This document shows positions 23,791-36,200 of a stretch of DNA of 64,000 nt, in pieces. The stretch is taken from contig JAREIK010002623.1 of NCBI GenBank assembly GCA_029783825.1, positions 110,152-174,151 of the forward strand, in the 5' to 3' direction. Both the position numbers and the translations under genes were made by a program. The stretch comes from Sapria himalayana. Lineage: Eukaryota > Streptophyta > Magnoliopsida > Malpighiales > Rafflesiaceae. The notes beneath the pieces were generated by a model, which saw only the letters and a list, made by a program, of their open reading frames with translations, made no database searches and was not told the DNA's origin. How positions within the stretch are numbered: position 1 is the stretch's first letter; the number at the start of each line of letters is the position of its first letter.

Positions 23791-26005
23791 ATAAATATCT
23801 ATCTATCAATTTTTCTATCTATTTTTCTATCTATTTATCTATCTATCTAGGAATCTATCGATCAATCTATCTATATATCTTTCTATTGATATGTCTATCT
23901 ATCTTTCTATCTATATATATTTATCTATTAGTATATCTTTCTGTCTATTTATATGTCTATATATCAGAATATTTTTTTATCTATCTATATCTCTATCTAT
24001 CTGTCAAAATATATCTATCAATCTATTTGTCAACATATCTATCTAATAATCTATCTATATATCTGTCTGTCTATCTTTCTATCTATATTTGTATCAATTT
24101 ATCTATGTATTTATCTATTTATCTATCATTTAATCTGTCTTTCAATCTTTCTATCATTTTCACTATCAATTTATCTATCAATCTTTCTTTAAATATATAT
24201 ATATATATCAATCAATCTTTTAATCTATCTATTATAATGTCTATTAATCTGTCTATCTTATGTCTATCATTCTATCAATCTTTCTATCTATATATCTTTC
24301 TATCCATCAATATATCTACATATCAATATATCTATTTATCTATTTATCTGTCTAACTCTCTATCTATTTATCTGTCTAACTCTCTATCTATTTATCTACT
24401 TATCTAAATATCTATCTATCTTTCTTTCTATATGTGTATATATATCTATCAATCAATCTATCTATCTATCTATCTATTAGTCTATAAATATCAATATATC
24501 TATTTATCTATCTATCTTTACATCTAACTATCTATTTATCTCTATATCTATCTATTTATTTATCTATCTATCTATCTATATATCTATCAATTTTTTTACC
24601 TATGTCTCTATCTATCAATCTGTCTATCTATCTATTTACTTTCTATATATCTAAATGTCAATCAATATATATATATATATATCTCTCTATCTATCTATCT
24701 ATGTATCTATCTATTGGTCTAACTATATGTCTATCTATTTGTCTATTTATCTATCTATCTATCTATTAATTTGTCTATATATTTATTTATCTAACTATCT
24801 ATCTATATCTGACTATTTATCATTATGTATGTTTGTCTATCTATCTATCTTTCTGTCTATCTATCTGTATAATTATCTTTCTATCTATATATCAATCAAT
24901 CAATATGTCTGTCTATCTATCTATCTATCTTATCTTTGTATGTATGTATCTATCTTCTATGTGTTTGTCTGTCTATATATCTATCTATCATTATGTCTAT
25001 CAATCTGTATATCAAATAGTCTATCATTCTCTCTATCAATTTGTCGATCAATCTTTCAATAAATTTGTATATCAATCATATATAAATCTATCTATCAATC
25101 TATTTATCTATTGTCTATCTATCTATCTATATATCTAGCTATCTAACTTTCTATCTATCTATCTATTTGTCTGTCTACCTATCTATCAATTTATGTTTAT
25201 ATCTATTTGTCTATCTATTTGTCTAATAATCTTCCTATCTATTTGTCTATCTATTTGTCTATATATCTTCCTATCTATGTCTATATATTTAGCTTTTTAT
25301 CTTTCTTTCCATATACCTTTCTAAATGTCAATTTATCTATTTATCTTTATATCTATCTATTTATCTATCAATCAATCTATCTATCTATCAATTAATCTAT
25401 CTATCTGTATATCTATAATATATCTATCTACTATCTTTATATCCATATATTTATATATTTATCAATCAATCTATCTATCTATCTATATTTATATCTATCT
25501 ATCTATCTATCTATATAGCTCTCTACCTACCTACCTATCTATCTATCTATTTGTCTTTCTAATTATTCATTTATATATCTCTTTATCTGTCTTTTTATAT
25601 ATCTATCTGCCTCTCTATCAATCTATGAGTCTATCAGTTTATCAGCCAATGTTGTCTATCTATAAATCTGACTATCAATCATCTATCTATCTATTTGTAT
25701 ATCTATGTATGTATCTATAAGTTTATCTATATATTTGTCTATTTGTTTATCCTTCTATCTATCTATATTATGTCAAAATATTTATATGTCAATCTATATA
25801 TCTATGTAACTATCTACTATTATATTATCAATTAATTTATATATCTTCTTTCTATTTTTTTATCTCTCAACTATCTAACTGTCTTTATATTTATCAGCCT
25901 ATTTGTCAATTATATATATATATATATATTATTTATTTATATATCTATCTATATATCTATCACTCATCTGATCTATTTACCTTTATATTTGTCAGTTTAT
26001 ATAAA
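23791..26005. repeat. TATC tetranucleotide array (module M, left arm)
   Basis: About 2.2 kb of imperfect (TATC)n on the plus strand with AATC, TGTC, TTTC and TATT variants. It matches 60006-62459 in reverse including rare interruptions, such as the segment CTTATCTTTGTATGTATG at about 24930 (reverse at about 61005) and TATCATTTTCACTATC at about 24150 (reverse at about 61795). The arrays are therefore true copies of each other and not independent microsatellite growth. IYLS-type reading frames here are artefacts. Confidence 0.95.
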
Positions 26006-26039
26006 TGTATATCTAACAAATAGGAAATCAAGTTATTAT

Positions 26040-26990
26040 AAACAATTGGTATTGTATGTTTAGGTTGTGCATTAGATGCACCATTGGGCGAAGTTACTAT
26101 TTATAATAATAATGAATTGAATAAATAGTAAAAAAATTGTAGACAATATCATCATGTTAAAAGAGGTGTTCTCAATTCTCATATACAGTGTTTTGTAAGA
26201 ATTGTCTAGAAGAATTTATATTTTGTAGATAGTAATAACTGCATTTAATGAAAGTGAAAATAAAAAAAATCTATTGAAAATTGGATTCTTGAAAATATAG
26301 ATGAAGGATTATATATACTAGGAAAATCTATATAATCCCCTTATGAGGAAGATGATAGATGTACGAAGAAAGAAGAGCACATACTAGCACTTGAATTCAT
26401 CTGAAATTTGATATCTTCCAACTTACTTTCAATATAAAATGAGAAGAGCATAGTAATGCTTACAATGGCTCTTGCTAGTATATACGAATTCTAATTGATG
26501 CTAAAATGTGCACATGATGAGATGGTTTTTCAATCTGAAGTGACAGAAAGCACATCAGTGACCCTACAAACTCAATAAAGTCAACACTATCACAAACCAA
26601 TTAAGTTTGTTTGGTATTGAAGTCAATGATAAAGTATGTGCATTGATACTTTTATGTTGTCTATCAAAAAATATCATATTATTATTATAGTTGCTCATAG
26701 TTCATCAAGAACTAATAAATTGAAATTTGATTATGTTCAAGATCTAATTCTCAGCAAGGAGATTCAATAGTGATAGACAAGTGAAACATCAACCTTTTTA
26801 AAATTTTATACAAAGTTAACTGAAAGAAATTCAGCCAAGAGAAAATGTCAAAGCAAATCAAAAACAAGAGGTCCAATTCTTAGAATCATTGTAATTATAA
26901 TAGCTCAAAGACCATTACGTATTGAAATTATAGAGAGACAATACACTACAAAAATCAATGCAAGTGTTAGTTATTTTATAGCATGGTAAA
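26040..26990 (+). pseudogene. Copia gag relic (module N, left arm)
   Basis: Begins with AATTGGTATTG, a weak match to the TGGTATCAGAGC tRNA-Met primer site typical of plant Copia elements. The plus strand then gives broken gag frames. About 26630-26700 resembles the conserved 'LL..LP..Y' region (DKVCALILLCCLSKN). About 26700-26760 gives VHQELINW with KLKFDYVQDLILS in another frame. About 26905-26965 is a zinc-knuckle relic Y-stop-NYRETIHYKNQCK, in which two of the three Cys are lost. It is present in reverse at 59000-59995. There is no LTR, protease or pol beside it. Confidence 0.7.
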
Positions 26991-28000
26991 ATGTATCACA
27001 AGTATATGAGTTTATCAAGTAATAAAGTTAACTCAATGAATATGGATTATCATTTCATAGATATTGATTATTTGGATTAATTATCAAAGTTTCTTTATTA
27101 TATAAGCTTACAATAAGTAAATAGTTTCTAGTGTTTACTCAAGAATAATTCTATGGTTAGCTTACAATAAGTAAACAATATCAAGTCCATGGGTATACAA
27201 TTTATGAGTTAAGGGCTATAGAGGTGATAAAATATGTGAGAGCTACTCATCCATATAGGTGGAACTTCTAAAATGCATCAAAAAGTCATCCGCATAAATT
27301 AATGTAAGAAATAATGTATGTCAGAGGAGTTAGATATCTGAATATTTTAATCCAGTATGAATCATATTGATAGTCAATGCTAGGGTATTTATAAGGGAGC
27401 CTATGCGACATTTAATTAAACATAGTAATTAAAAATATAGTCAATTATATACATGTATTTAAATGTCTTGTAAATTAGTATCAGTGTACATAAATCCTAT
27501 TACATTTTTATTTGAACTAATTGAAAACCGATCAATAAATATTTATAGATATTAATTTGACATTAACATATATTAATGTGACTATACTTTAAATTACAGA
27601 TATTAAATATACTCTTATATTTTTATAAGTGTGTGGTTTTTCCTATACATAATGTCATGTATAAATATAATGTTATATGTATAATACTAATTATATCTGA
27701 AATACACGACATGTATATTGAATGTATTATATATAAAATTATGAAATATATATATATATATATAATATGTGTGTGTGTGTGTGTGTGTGTGTTATATATT
27801 TATATATAGTTATGTTTATGTAACTATTTTTATAGTTATAAATATACAAAAATACACTTATATATTTATGTGTTATATACACACTGCCCAACACAAAACA
27901 CCCAATTTGTGTTATATACGATTAAGTTTATATAAGCAATCCAATTATAATTAAGTTAATAGAACATGTATTTAAAAAAAAATATAATTAAATTAACAAA
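26991..28000. other. Rest of module N, no gene; TG microsatellite
   Basis: Colinear in reverse with 58030-59000. It holds a direct repeat of AGCTTACAATAAGTAAA (about 27105 and 27160), a TATTTATAAGGGAG promoter-like word at about 27389 that is kept in the other arm, and (TA)n followed by (GT)n at about 27743-27792. The right arm lacks the long GT run. I see no coding sequence. Confidence 0.6.
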
Positions 28001-29110
28001 ATATGTATTAAAAAAAGTATAATTAAATTAAGTTTATATTAGCATACCTACTGCCCAACACAACAAAAATGCATTAGGTATGTATCACAATACGTATTAT
28101 TAAATTATTGTATATGATTAAGAAGAAGAATTTTAGATAAAAAATTAACAGAATCAATACACATTAAAATAATCGATGAGAATTAGGGTAGAAAATGTAC
28201 CTCAAATCAATAATAAATTATCGCTTAATTCGAATATGTTTATGTTTCGTCGGTGACGAGAGAATATGGAGGACTGTTGAGTAATTGTGTCGCTTATTCT
28301 TCGAAAATGTTAGGAGAAAGATGGAGGACTTAGTCTCGACAAATAAACATTAATAACAAATTATATATATTTCTAAAATATTTATATTTTAATTATAAAA
28401 ACATTAAATAAATAATATACTATATATTATATATATATATATATAATGCAAAAAGACTCAATTATTTTCTTTATTATCAAAAATTTTTTCAACTACATTT
28501 AATGTGATGTGTAATAAGGTACAAATAAAAATATACACCTTCCAATTTTTTATTATATATTAATTAAAAAATATATAAACAATTTAAAATATATATATGT
28601 TTAGCTTATAAAAAAAATCAAATAGCTATAAATTAACAAACTGATATAATAAGGCATACATGAAAAGATGATTTGTCTTCTATCCACTCTCCTAAAAGTT
28701 ATAAAATACTCTTAATATTAAAAAATATATAAATATTTATATTTTATGGTTATAAATTTTTAAGAATTTATCATATTAATTTTAATGAAGATAATATGCA
28801 ATAATTTTAAAGGCATAAATTCCATATTATTTGATATCATGTATACTTTTTAAAATTCAAAAATTACTTAAAGTGATAAGATAATTTAAAAAGTTATATT
28901 AATTATTTCAATAAAGACCAATGTTAAAAGTTAATAGAAAAAATTTTACTCAATTATTTAATTCTATATATTTTAGTAGGGGGAAACATATATGTATTTT
29001 TTTTAAATATTAATTTTTTTTAACTTTAATGAAAAATTTTACATTTTTTTTATATTTCAAAATTTTCAAATTTTGTATTAATTATATTTTTTAAAAGTTT
29101 CCTATTTACT
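28001..29110. repeat. Module P (left arm), unknown A+T-rich sequence
   Basis: Reverse-colinear with 56821-57930. The one non-A+T-rich stretch (28185-28345, with GTCGGTGACGAGAG and GATGGAGGACTTAGTCTCGAC) is well kept in the other arm. It has the look of a plant promoter/5'-UTR fragment, but no attached reading frame is recognisable. CTGCCCAACACAA occurs twice just outside (27884 and 28051). Confidence 0.6.
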
Positions 29111-30049
29111 ATAGGATATATGTACGTATATACTACAATATTATATGTACGTATATATAATCACATAGTCTCAAATGACATAAAACTACAACAAATTAGT
29201 ATTATCCCATTTATACTTCACAAAACTACAACATAACTTCGCTATCAACATAGATAAGAAATACGAAGATTATTTAAATTTTGGAAAATATCTCTAAAAA
29301 ATCGTAGAGAAAACCCTAGAAGACTAGCCACGAGCTAGGTTTGGGGCATCAAAGTTCACATCTTGCCTTCCCGTAACCAGAACTCTTTATTAGTCCTAAG
29401 GGTTATATGCAAGTTCCTCTACACCTTCATGACTAAGTTGACAAGCTAACAAAAGAACTAGCAGATGAAATGGAGACTGATCATTTGTAGCAGTAACCAT
29501 GAACAAATAAATAGGAATCTTGAACATAGAAAAAATGAGCACTCCACCATGCTAATGTGCAACACAAAATGATGAATAAATTATTAAAATAATAATTTTG
29601 AATAACTATAATCTAAGCGATCCTTGTCTTACATATTTAAACAATTACATAAAAAAAATTTATTACATCTTATTCATCAATGTATTTACCAATAGTGCAT
29701 AAAGTATAATCTATCTATGCTGTGATGCTGTTTTCCTATCCTCAGCTCCTCCGATCACAATCTTTCAGCTGCTACAAAACTGTCCGAGTCACTGTGCATC
29801 ATGTCTAGTAAAAAAATATTTCACTATACAAACTTCATATGGAGAACAATGAGGTACCATATGAGTATGAAATTTAAATAAGTGAATAAAATAAAAAAAA
29901 CAAATAAAAGAAGTTATGTTTTGATAAATATATAATACTGTAGTATATAAGTTCATATATACAGTAGTGTATTATCATATATTACTATAGCATTATATGT
30001 ACAAATACTGTAGTAATATGTGTGTATATACGTACCTATATATAGCATT

Positions 30050-30370
30050 TGCAACTGCTATTGCTGTCGCCACCGCAGCTACTACTACTGCTCCTGATGC
30101 TGATACTACCGCTGCCCCTACTACTGCTACCATTGCTGCCGTTGTTGGTTCCATTGCCCCTACTACAACTGCCACTACTGCTACTCCTACCGGTAGCACT
30201 ATTGTTGCTCCTGCTATATGTGTTGCCATTGCTGCCGCTGCTACCACTGCTACCGCTACTGTCACTGCAGTCGTTGGTGCTACTGATGCCGTAGTGGCTT
30301 CTGTCGCTACCACAGCAGTTGCTGTCACTAGCTGCTTCTTATAGCTGCCAATAGCTACCACTAATAATAA
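30050..30370. repeat. Trinucleotide array in Q2 (long allele)
   Basis: About 320 bp of GCT/ACT/GCC/GTT triplets. All six frames stay nearly open because no stop fits the triplet pattern, giving alanine/threonine/valine-rich or leucine-rich strings. There is no fixed unit, start context or homologue, so I do not call a gene. Confidence 0.9.
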
Positions 30371-30644
30371 AAGTGGGAATAGCGATGATGCTAGACTGAT
30401 GAATTTCACTACCAACCTCTCGTTTTGAGATTTAGCGAGTTTTTGACGTGTCATCGAGCTACTTCTCCCTAAACAAGACCTGATATTCCTCATGGCACTC
30501 ATGGCCTATAAAAATCATGTAATGATACATTTTTCCTTCCAATTGAATATAATTTTGTTAGATATAATAAAATTACAAGAGACTACATCATGAAAATCAT
30601 TATTATCATCCTATGACATAGTACAATTATAACCAATCATTGCA

Positions 30645-30833
30645 GTGCCAACAACAAGAAAACTTATTTCCTCATACATATGCTTTGTACCATGTGATAA
30701 TTACATTTATACACAATTACTAAAATATTTAAGACCAACCTACGGCTACCTGGCTGGCCTATGTGGGAAATATCTTCATGCCGTGGTTTGGGAAAGGTCT
30801 AATATTTTTGACTTTTATGACCTACATCGGTAA
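30645..30833 (+). other. Short open frame kept in Q2 and Q3
   Basis: A 62-codon frame carrying MPTTRKLISSYICFVPCDNY and RPTYGYLAGL. Q3 has a colinear 63-codon frame at 55151-55342 on the minus strand (MPTARKFISSYIFFVPCDNY). Q1 has the DNA but with stops. The family is unknown and the conservation could simply reflect recent duplication. Confidence 0.25.
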
Positions 30834-31325
30834 GTAATGCATGATGATGTCCAGACCAGCCCGAGCAATTATATATTCAAATGCGTGTGTGTGTGTGTGT
30901 GTGTGAGAATGGGTGTGTATATATGACAATATATACATGTCTACAAATAAATATATGCACCCACTTATGTACAACTCATTATATACCTACGTATATACTC
31001 AGTATATACTATGTATACACCAAGTACATTCATACTTATAAACTCGGTATTTGTACATATAGAGTGCATGTCATGCACCACATGACTGAAATAAAGATCA
31101 GCACACCACAAGAGATAGAACATGAGGCCCAGTTTTACACTCCCAAAACATCCAACTCTGCATGGTAAGTAGAAACCTAGGATCATTAACAAATTGCAAA
31201 GGCTTCAGACTTTATGAAAACTAATTGACAAATAGAAAATTAAAAAGTCACCCAATAAAATCAGAACAGTACATGGCCAGAAAAATAGAATTTTTATCTT
31301 CTAAAACAAAACAAAAAAACAACAA

Positions 31326-31619
31326 ATGCCAGAACAAATAATACAATCTCCAATGACATTGATGCTAATTCAATCACAATGCTTTCTATCTTATAAATCT
31401 AAAATGTTCTCGAAGATAAATTTTCATCATGTATTTCTTCTTCTGTGTGGCTTTGTACTTGGTCTCTTTTATAGGTTTGGTTGCATTAGGATGAGGCACC
31501 TAAACGCATGTATTTATTTTATTGAACATGATATGAAAGCGGGGGAAATAAAAGTTATAATGCCGCCACAACCACCATCATTTCAGCTAACAAGTTGGAA
31601 ACTACCCCACGACACTTGA
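31326..31619 (+). other. Conserved short open frames in module Q (copy 2)
   Basis: Equivalent of 12648-12996. One base is missing at about 31490 (GGATGAGG against GGAATGAGG), which joins the two frames seen separately in Q1. The first half reads SKINFHHVFLLLCGFVLGLF and the second half GEIKVIMPPQPPSFQLTSW. Unrecognised. Confidence 0.3.
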
Positions 31620-32060
31620 TGTTTTTTTTTTAAAAAAAAAGTACAACTGTTTGGATCATGTCATCAATATAAGCACTACACGACATAGAATATACAAGTG
31701 AAAAGAATACATAAATTAAAATTGTGCAATAAATATAATGAATATTATATATATTCATCACCTCAAACTTCATAGAAATAAGAAATTAAGATAGTCCAGA
31801 TAGTTCTCATTAAAATCTTTGCCAACAATTGTGATGAGAATGGCTATTGCCTGGCCTAGCACGTGACGTACCTAGCATAGCCTGGGTATGAACCAGGATA
31901 GCCAAGCATGCCCTCCTCAGGGCTTGTCCATGGCACCTGGTCCACTTCACAAGGGCCCAGGCTCTGGTCCCTGGACTTCTATGGGCCATGTCCCCTGGAT
32001 AGTGGGTGCATGCGGCAAGTGCTGAGCATGATGGTAGCATTATATCAATATAGTATACAT

Positions 32061-32890
32061 AACATAGATCTGTTAATTATTATGTGTATCTATATATACA
32101 CAATATAATTATTGTGTATTACAATATACAAAATATATACATAAAGTATATAGAATGTACATACAATGTGTGTATACACTCATATTGAATATATACATAT
32201 ACACATTGTATATAACAAAATTATTGTTTATGTACATGTAGACATAATGTAAACAAAATATATACATACATAGCTAGTATATAAAAATTTAAAATTATAA
32301 ATTAAAAAAAGTCTTAAAAGAGTTTTTTAATTTATTATAATTAATACTTATTAAAATAAAATATGGTAATATTATCTTTCAAATAAAACTAAAACATAAA
32401 AAAAATTACAAATCATTAAGTCATAAAATGATAAAAATTATAACATCATTTTCAATCTAACTATTATGATCTCTACAACTTAAAATTTTATCATATACAA
32501 CATTATATGTATTTGTTGTAATGTATGAATTTGATTTTAAAGGCTCATCTATGAATTATCTTAATCTATCTAGCATAACAAATTTTCAATAATATTGATT
32601 GTAATTTGATTATTCTATCTAAAATAATATTCGCAATCATAAATATGATAAATTTTAATATAACACTAAACACAGTAAAGATCAGCAAATCACGATACAT
32701 TTTAGATATCACGGAAAAATTTTATATAATTTTTACAAACTCAATGCATCTGAATTCTTCATATCCTCTAAAAAAAGATGAACAATAATTGATGTCAAAG
32801 TATTTTGACCGGTTATAAAGACTCATATTCTACAAACCAACCTATCACTTACCTCTAACTTATTTGAATTAAAAAGATATCATATTTAGA
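32061..32890 (-). repeat. Module R, second copy (R2)
   Basis: TATACA-type DNA, then sequence colinear with 13.4-14.2 kb and, in reverse, with 53.32-53.93 kb. The inverted pairing ends near 32660, while the direct pairing with R1 continues to about 32890. The two rearrangements therefore have different breakpoints. No coding signal. Confidence 0.75.
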
Positions 32891-33267
32891 TTAATCCCTA
32901 ATAATATTTAAATAAATATTATTAGGAAAATAAATTTCATTAAAATAAATTTTACTTTTAAATACTTTATTTAAATAACTATATATAACATATTTATTTT
33001 CCTTTTGTTTATATTTAATGAAACTTATTTGAATAAAAAAGTATTTTGTCTAATAATATGTTAATATTTATATCTAACTATGTGGTCAATTTATTGTCTA
33101 TTTATCTGTCTATCAATATCACTATAAATTGTCTATCATTTGGCTATCAATCTATCTATCTATTAATCTATTTATAACCTAGATTTCTATTTGTATATCT
33201 ATTTTCTACCTATCTGTTAATATTCGATCAACTTATCTATCATCTTTTATTTTTCTATCAACTTATA
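32891..33267. repeat. A+T-rich DNA and short TATC segment up to the strand switch
   Basis: 32891-33060 is featureless A+T-rich DNA. 33060-33250 is degenerate TATC on the plus strand (for example TCTATCAATCTATCTATCTA). At about 33260-33270 the sequence turns over through CAACTTATAGATAATAGATA, and from there on only the GATA strand is seen. Confidence 0.8.
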
Positions 33268-36200
33268 GATAATAGATAAAAACACAATTAGACAGTTAAT
33301 AAAAAGATAGTCTGAAAGATAAATAAATCGACATATAGGTATATAAACAAAAAGTTAGATAGATAGATAAATATATAGAATATAGATAAATAGATAGATA
33401 GATAACCAACTAGACAAATAGATGATAGATAGATAGACAGACAGATAGATATAAGAAAGATAGAGAGATAGATAGATTGATAGACAGATCGATAGATTAT
33501 AGATAGATAGATAGAATTACAAAAGACAGATATACAAATATACAAATAGTAAATTAGATAGATAAATATTATAAACAAATAGATAAATAAATAGATAGAT
33601 AAAAAGATACATACAAATATATATAAATAATAGTTAAATAATAGTAATATAAAGTGGACAGATAATAGATAGTATAAAATACTAGCTAGACAGATATTAT
33701 AGATATAATAGATATATATAGAAAATTTAAAAGACATAAAAGTAGATAAGCTGATAGACCTGATATATGATAGAGTATATCCATATATATTAAGATAAAA
33801 AGATAGATAGATAAATAGATAGACATATTGGCATCTTGACATATAGATAGATAGACAGATAGTTAGATAGATAGATAACCAGAAACATATATAAGCAGAT
33901 ATATAGTAATTACATAGGCATATAGATAGAAAAATAGATTGTTAGATAGATCATTAGATAGATAGATATATAGATAGACAAATAGAGAGATAGATAATTA
34001 GGTATATAGATAGATAGTTAGTTAGTTAGATAGATAAATAGATAGATAAATTCATATATATAAAGACAATTAGATAGTTAGAGAGATAGATAGACAGATC
34101 AATAGATAGACCTATGAATAGATAAATAGTTAGACAATTAGACAACTAGATATACTTATAGTTAGATAGACAAATAGAAAGATTTACAGATTTGTAGATA
34201 ATCTAATAGAGAGACAGACATATAGACAGACAGACAGACAATAGATAAACAGATAAACATACAGTTAGAAAGATTGATAGATATATGGATAAATAGATAT
34301 ACAAAAAGAATAATAGATAGATAAATTGATATAAATAGATGGATAGTTAGATATATATTTAGTTAGATAGAAAGATAGAAAAATATAATAGATAGATTGA
34401 TAATATAAAAAATTAAAATATATAGATAAGCAGATAGTTAGATTTGATAAATAGATAGATAGTTATATACATACACAGATATATAGATTGACTTATAGAT
34501 AGATAGACAAAAACCAATTAGACAGTTAAATAGTAGATAGACTGAAAGATAAACCGATCGACATATAGGTATATAAACAAAAAGTAGATAGATAAATAAA
34601 CATATAGGAAATATAGATAAATGGATAGATAGATAAACAGCTAGACAAATAGATAAATCGATAGATAGAAAGATTGATAGATAGATATAAGAAAGATAGA
34701 TAGATAAAGAGATAACTAGATAGATAGATAAATAGATAAATAGATAGAAATATAAAAAGTATATATACAAATATACAAATATTAAAATAGATAGATAAAT
34801 TTATAGAAAAATAGATAGATAAATAGTAGACATATAGATAGATAGATAAATAGAGTAATAGATATATAGATAGATAGACTATCAGATACAAATAGATATA
34901 TAGACAAAAAGTTAAATATACAAATAGACAAATATATAGAAATAGAGATAGATATTAGACACTTAGATAAAAAAATATATAGATAAATAGATAGATATAT
35001 AGACATAAAGATAGATAAATAGATAGATATATACAGATAAACAAATAGATAGATTAACAATAGATAGATAGATAGGCTATAAAATAGATCAATACGTAGA
35101 TAGATAGACTAATAGATAGAAAGATATATAGATATAGATAGAAATATAGAAAGATAGATTGACATATCTATAGATATTGAGATATACAAATAGACAAATA
35201 GATAGAGAGACAAATAGACATTTAGAAATATAGATATAATAGACAGATTGACATAGAAATAGACGAATAGAGAGTTAGATAGATATGTAGATAAATAGAT
35301 AGATAGATAGACCGATAGAAAAATAAAAATATATGATACATAAATTAATAAGCCAAATAGACTTATAAATTGATAAACTAATAAACCTAAAGATAGATAT
35401 ACATATAGATAGTAAGATAAATAAATAGATAAAAATAAATAAAAATATAAATATATAGATAGATTAGATTGATTGATTGACTGCTAGACTAATAGATTGA
35501 TAAATAGAAAGATAGTTAGAAGTTATATAGATAGATACATAGAGAGATAGATTCATAAATCAATAGATTGATACATAGTCATATATACAAATAGATAGAT
35601 AGATAAGTAGACATATAAAACAAACATATAGATAGATAGATTGTTAGATATGTAGATAGAAATATAAATAGAAAGATACATATCCAGATAGATAGTAAAA
35701 TAGATTAATAAATCGATATATAGATATATAGAACAAATTGACATATAGATAGATAGACAATACATATATAGATAGTTAGATAGATAAATATTCAAAAGAT
35801 AGAGAGATAGACAGGCACACAGATAGACAGATAGATAGATACATACATAGATAGACAAATAAATAGCTAGATTGACAGATAGAAACATAGATAGATAGAC
35901 ATGACATAATAGATAGATAGATAGATACTTAGATAGTATAGATTAATAGATAGATACATAAATATAAGATAGATAGATAGATAAATAAACAAAAAGACAC
36001 ATATATAGGCACATAGACCCATAAAGTTAAAAATATATAGATAAATAGATAGATAGACAATTAGACTAATAGACTAATAGGCAGTTAGATAGTTTGATAG
36101 ATAGACACATAGATAAATAAGTAGATAGACAAAAAGTCCTATTAAATACACATACAAATAGCCATATATATATATAGATAGATAGATATATAAATAACCA

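Larger units (their letters stand above)
29111..32060 (-). repeat. Module Q, second full copy (Q2)
   Basis: Same order as Q1 but longer on the left. It starts with the TAATCACATAGTCTCAAATGACA stretch (29158), then sequence equivalent to 3400-3900 in reverse, the Q core (29640-29880), a trinucleotide array (30050-30370), GT microsatellite (30882-30905), 23-bp units (about 30990-31055), conserved short open frames, and the G+C-rich block (31830-32040). It pairs in reverse with 53941-56820. Confidence 0.8.

Noticed and set aside
23886..25720. Plus-strand frames such as those at 23886-24407 and 25325-25720
   Set aside because: Translations of (TATC)n; the same peptides appear on the minus strand at 60.4-62.5 kb because the arrays are inverted copies.
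30049..30502. Alanine/valine/threonine-rich and leucine-rich frames (also 55649-55936, 11640-11896)
   Set aside because: Triplet-repeat DNA keeps several frames open on both strands at once. No homology or structured unit is visible.
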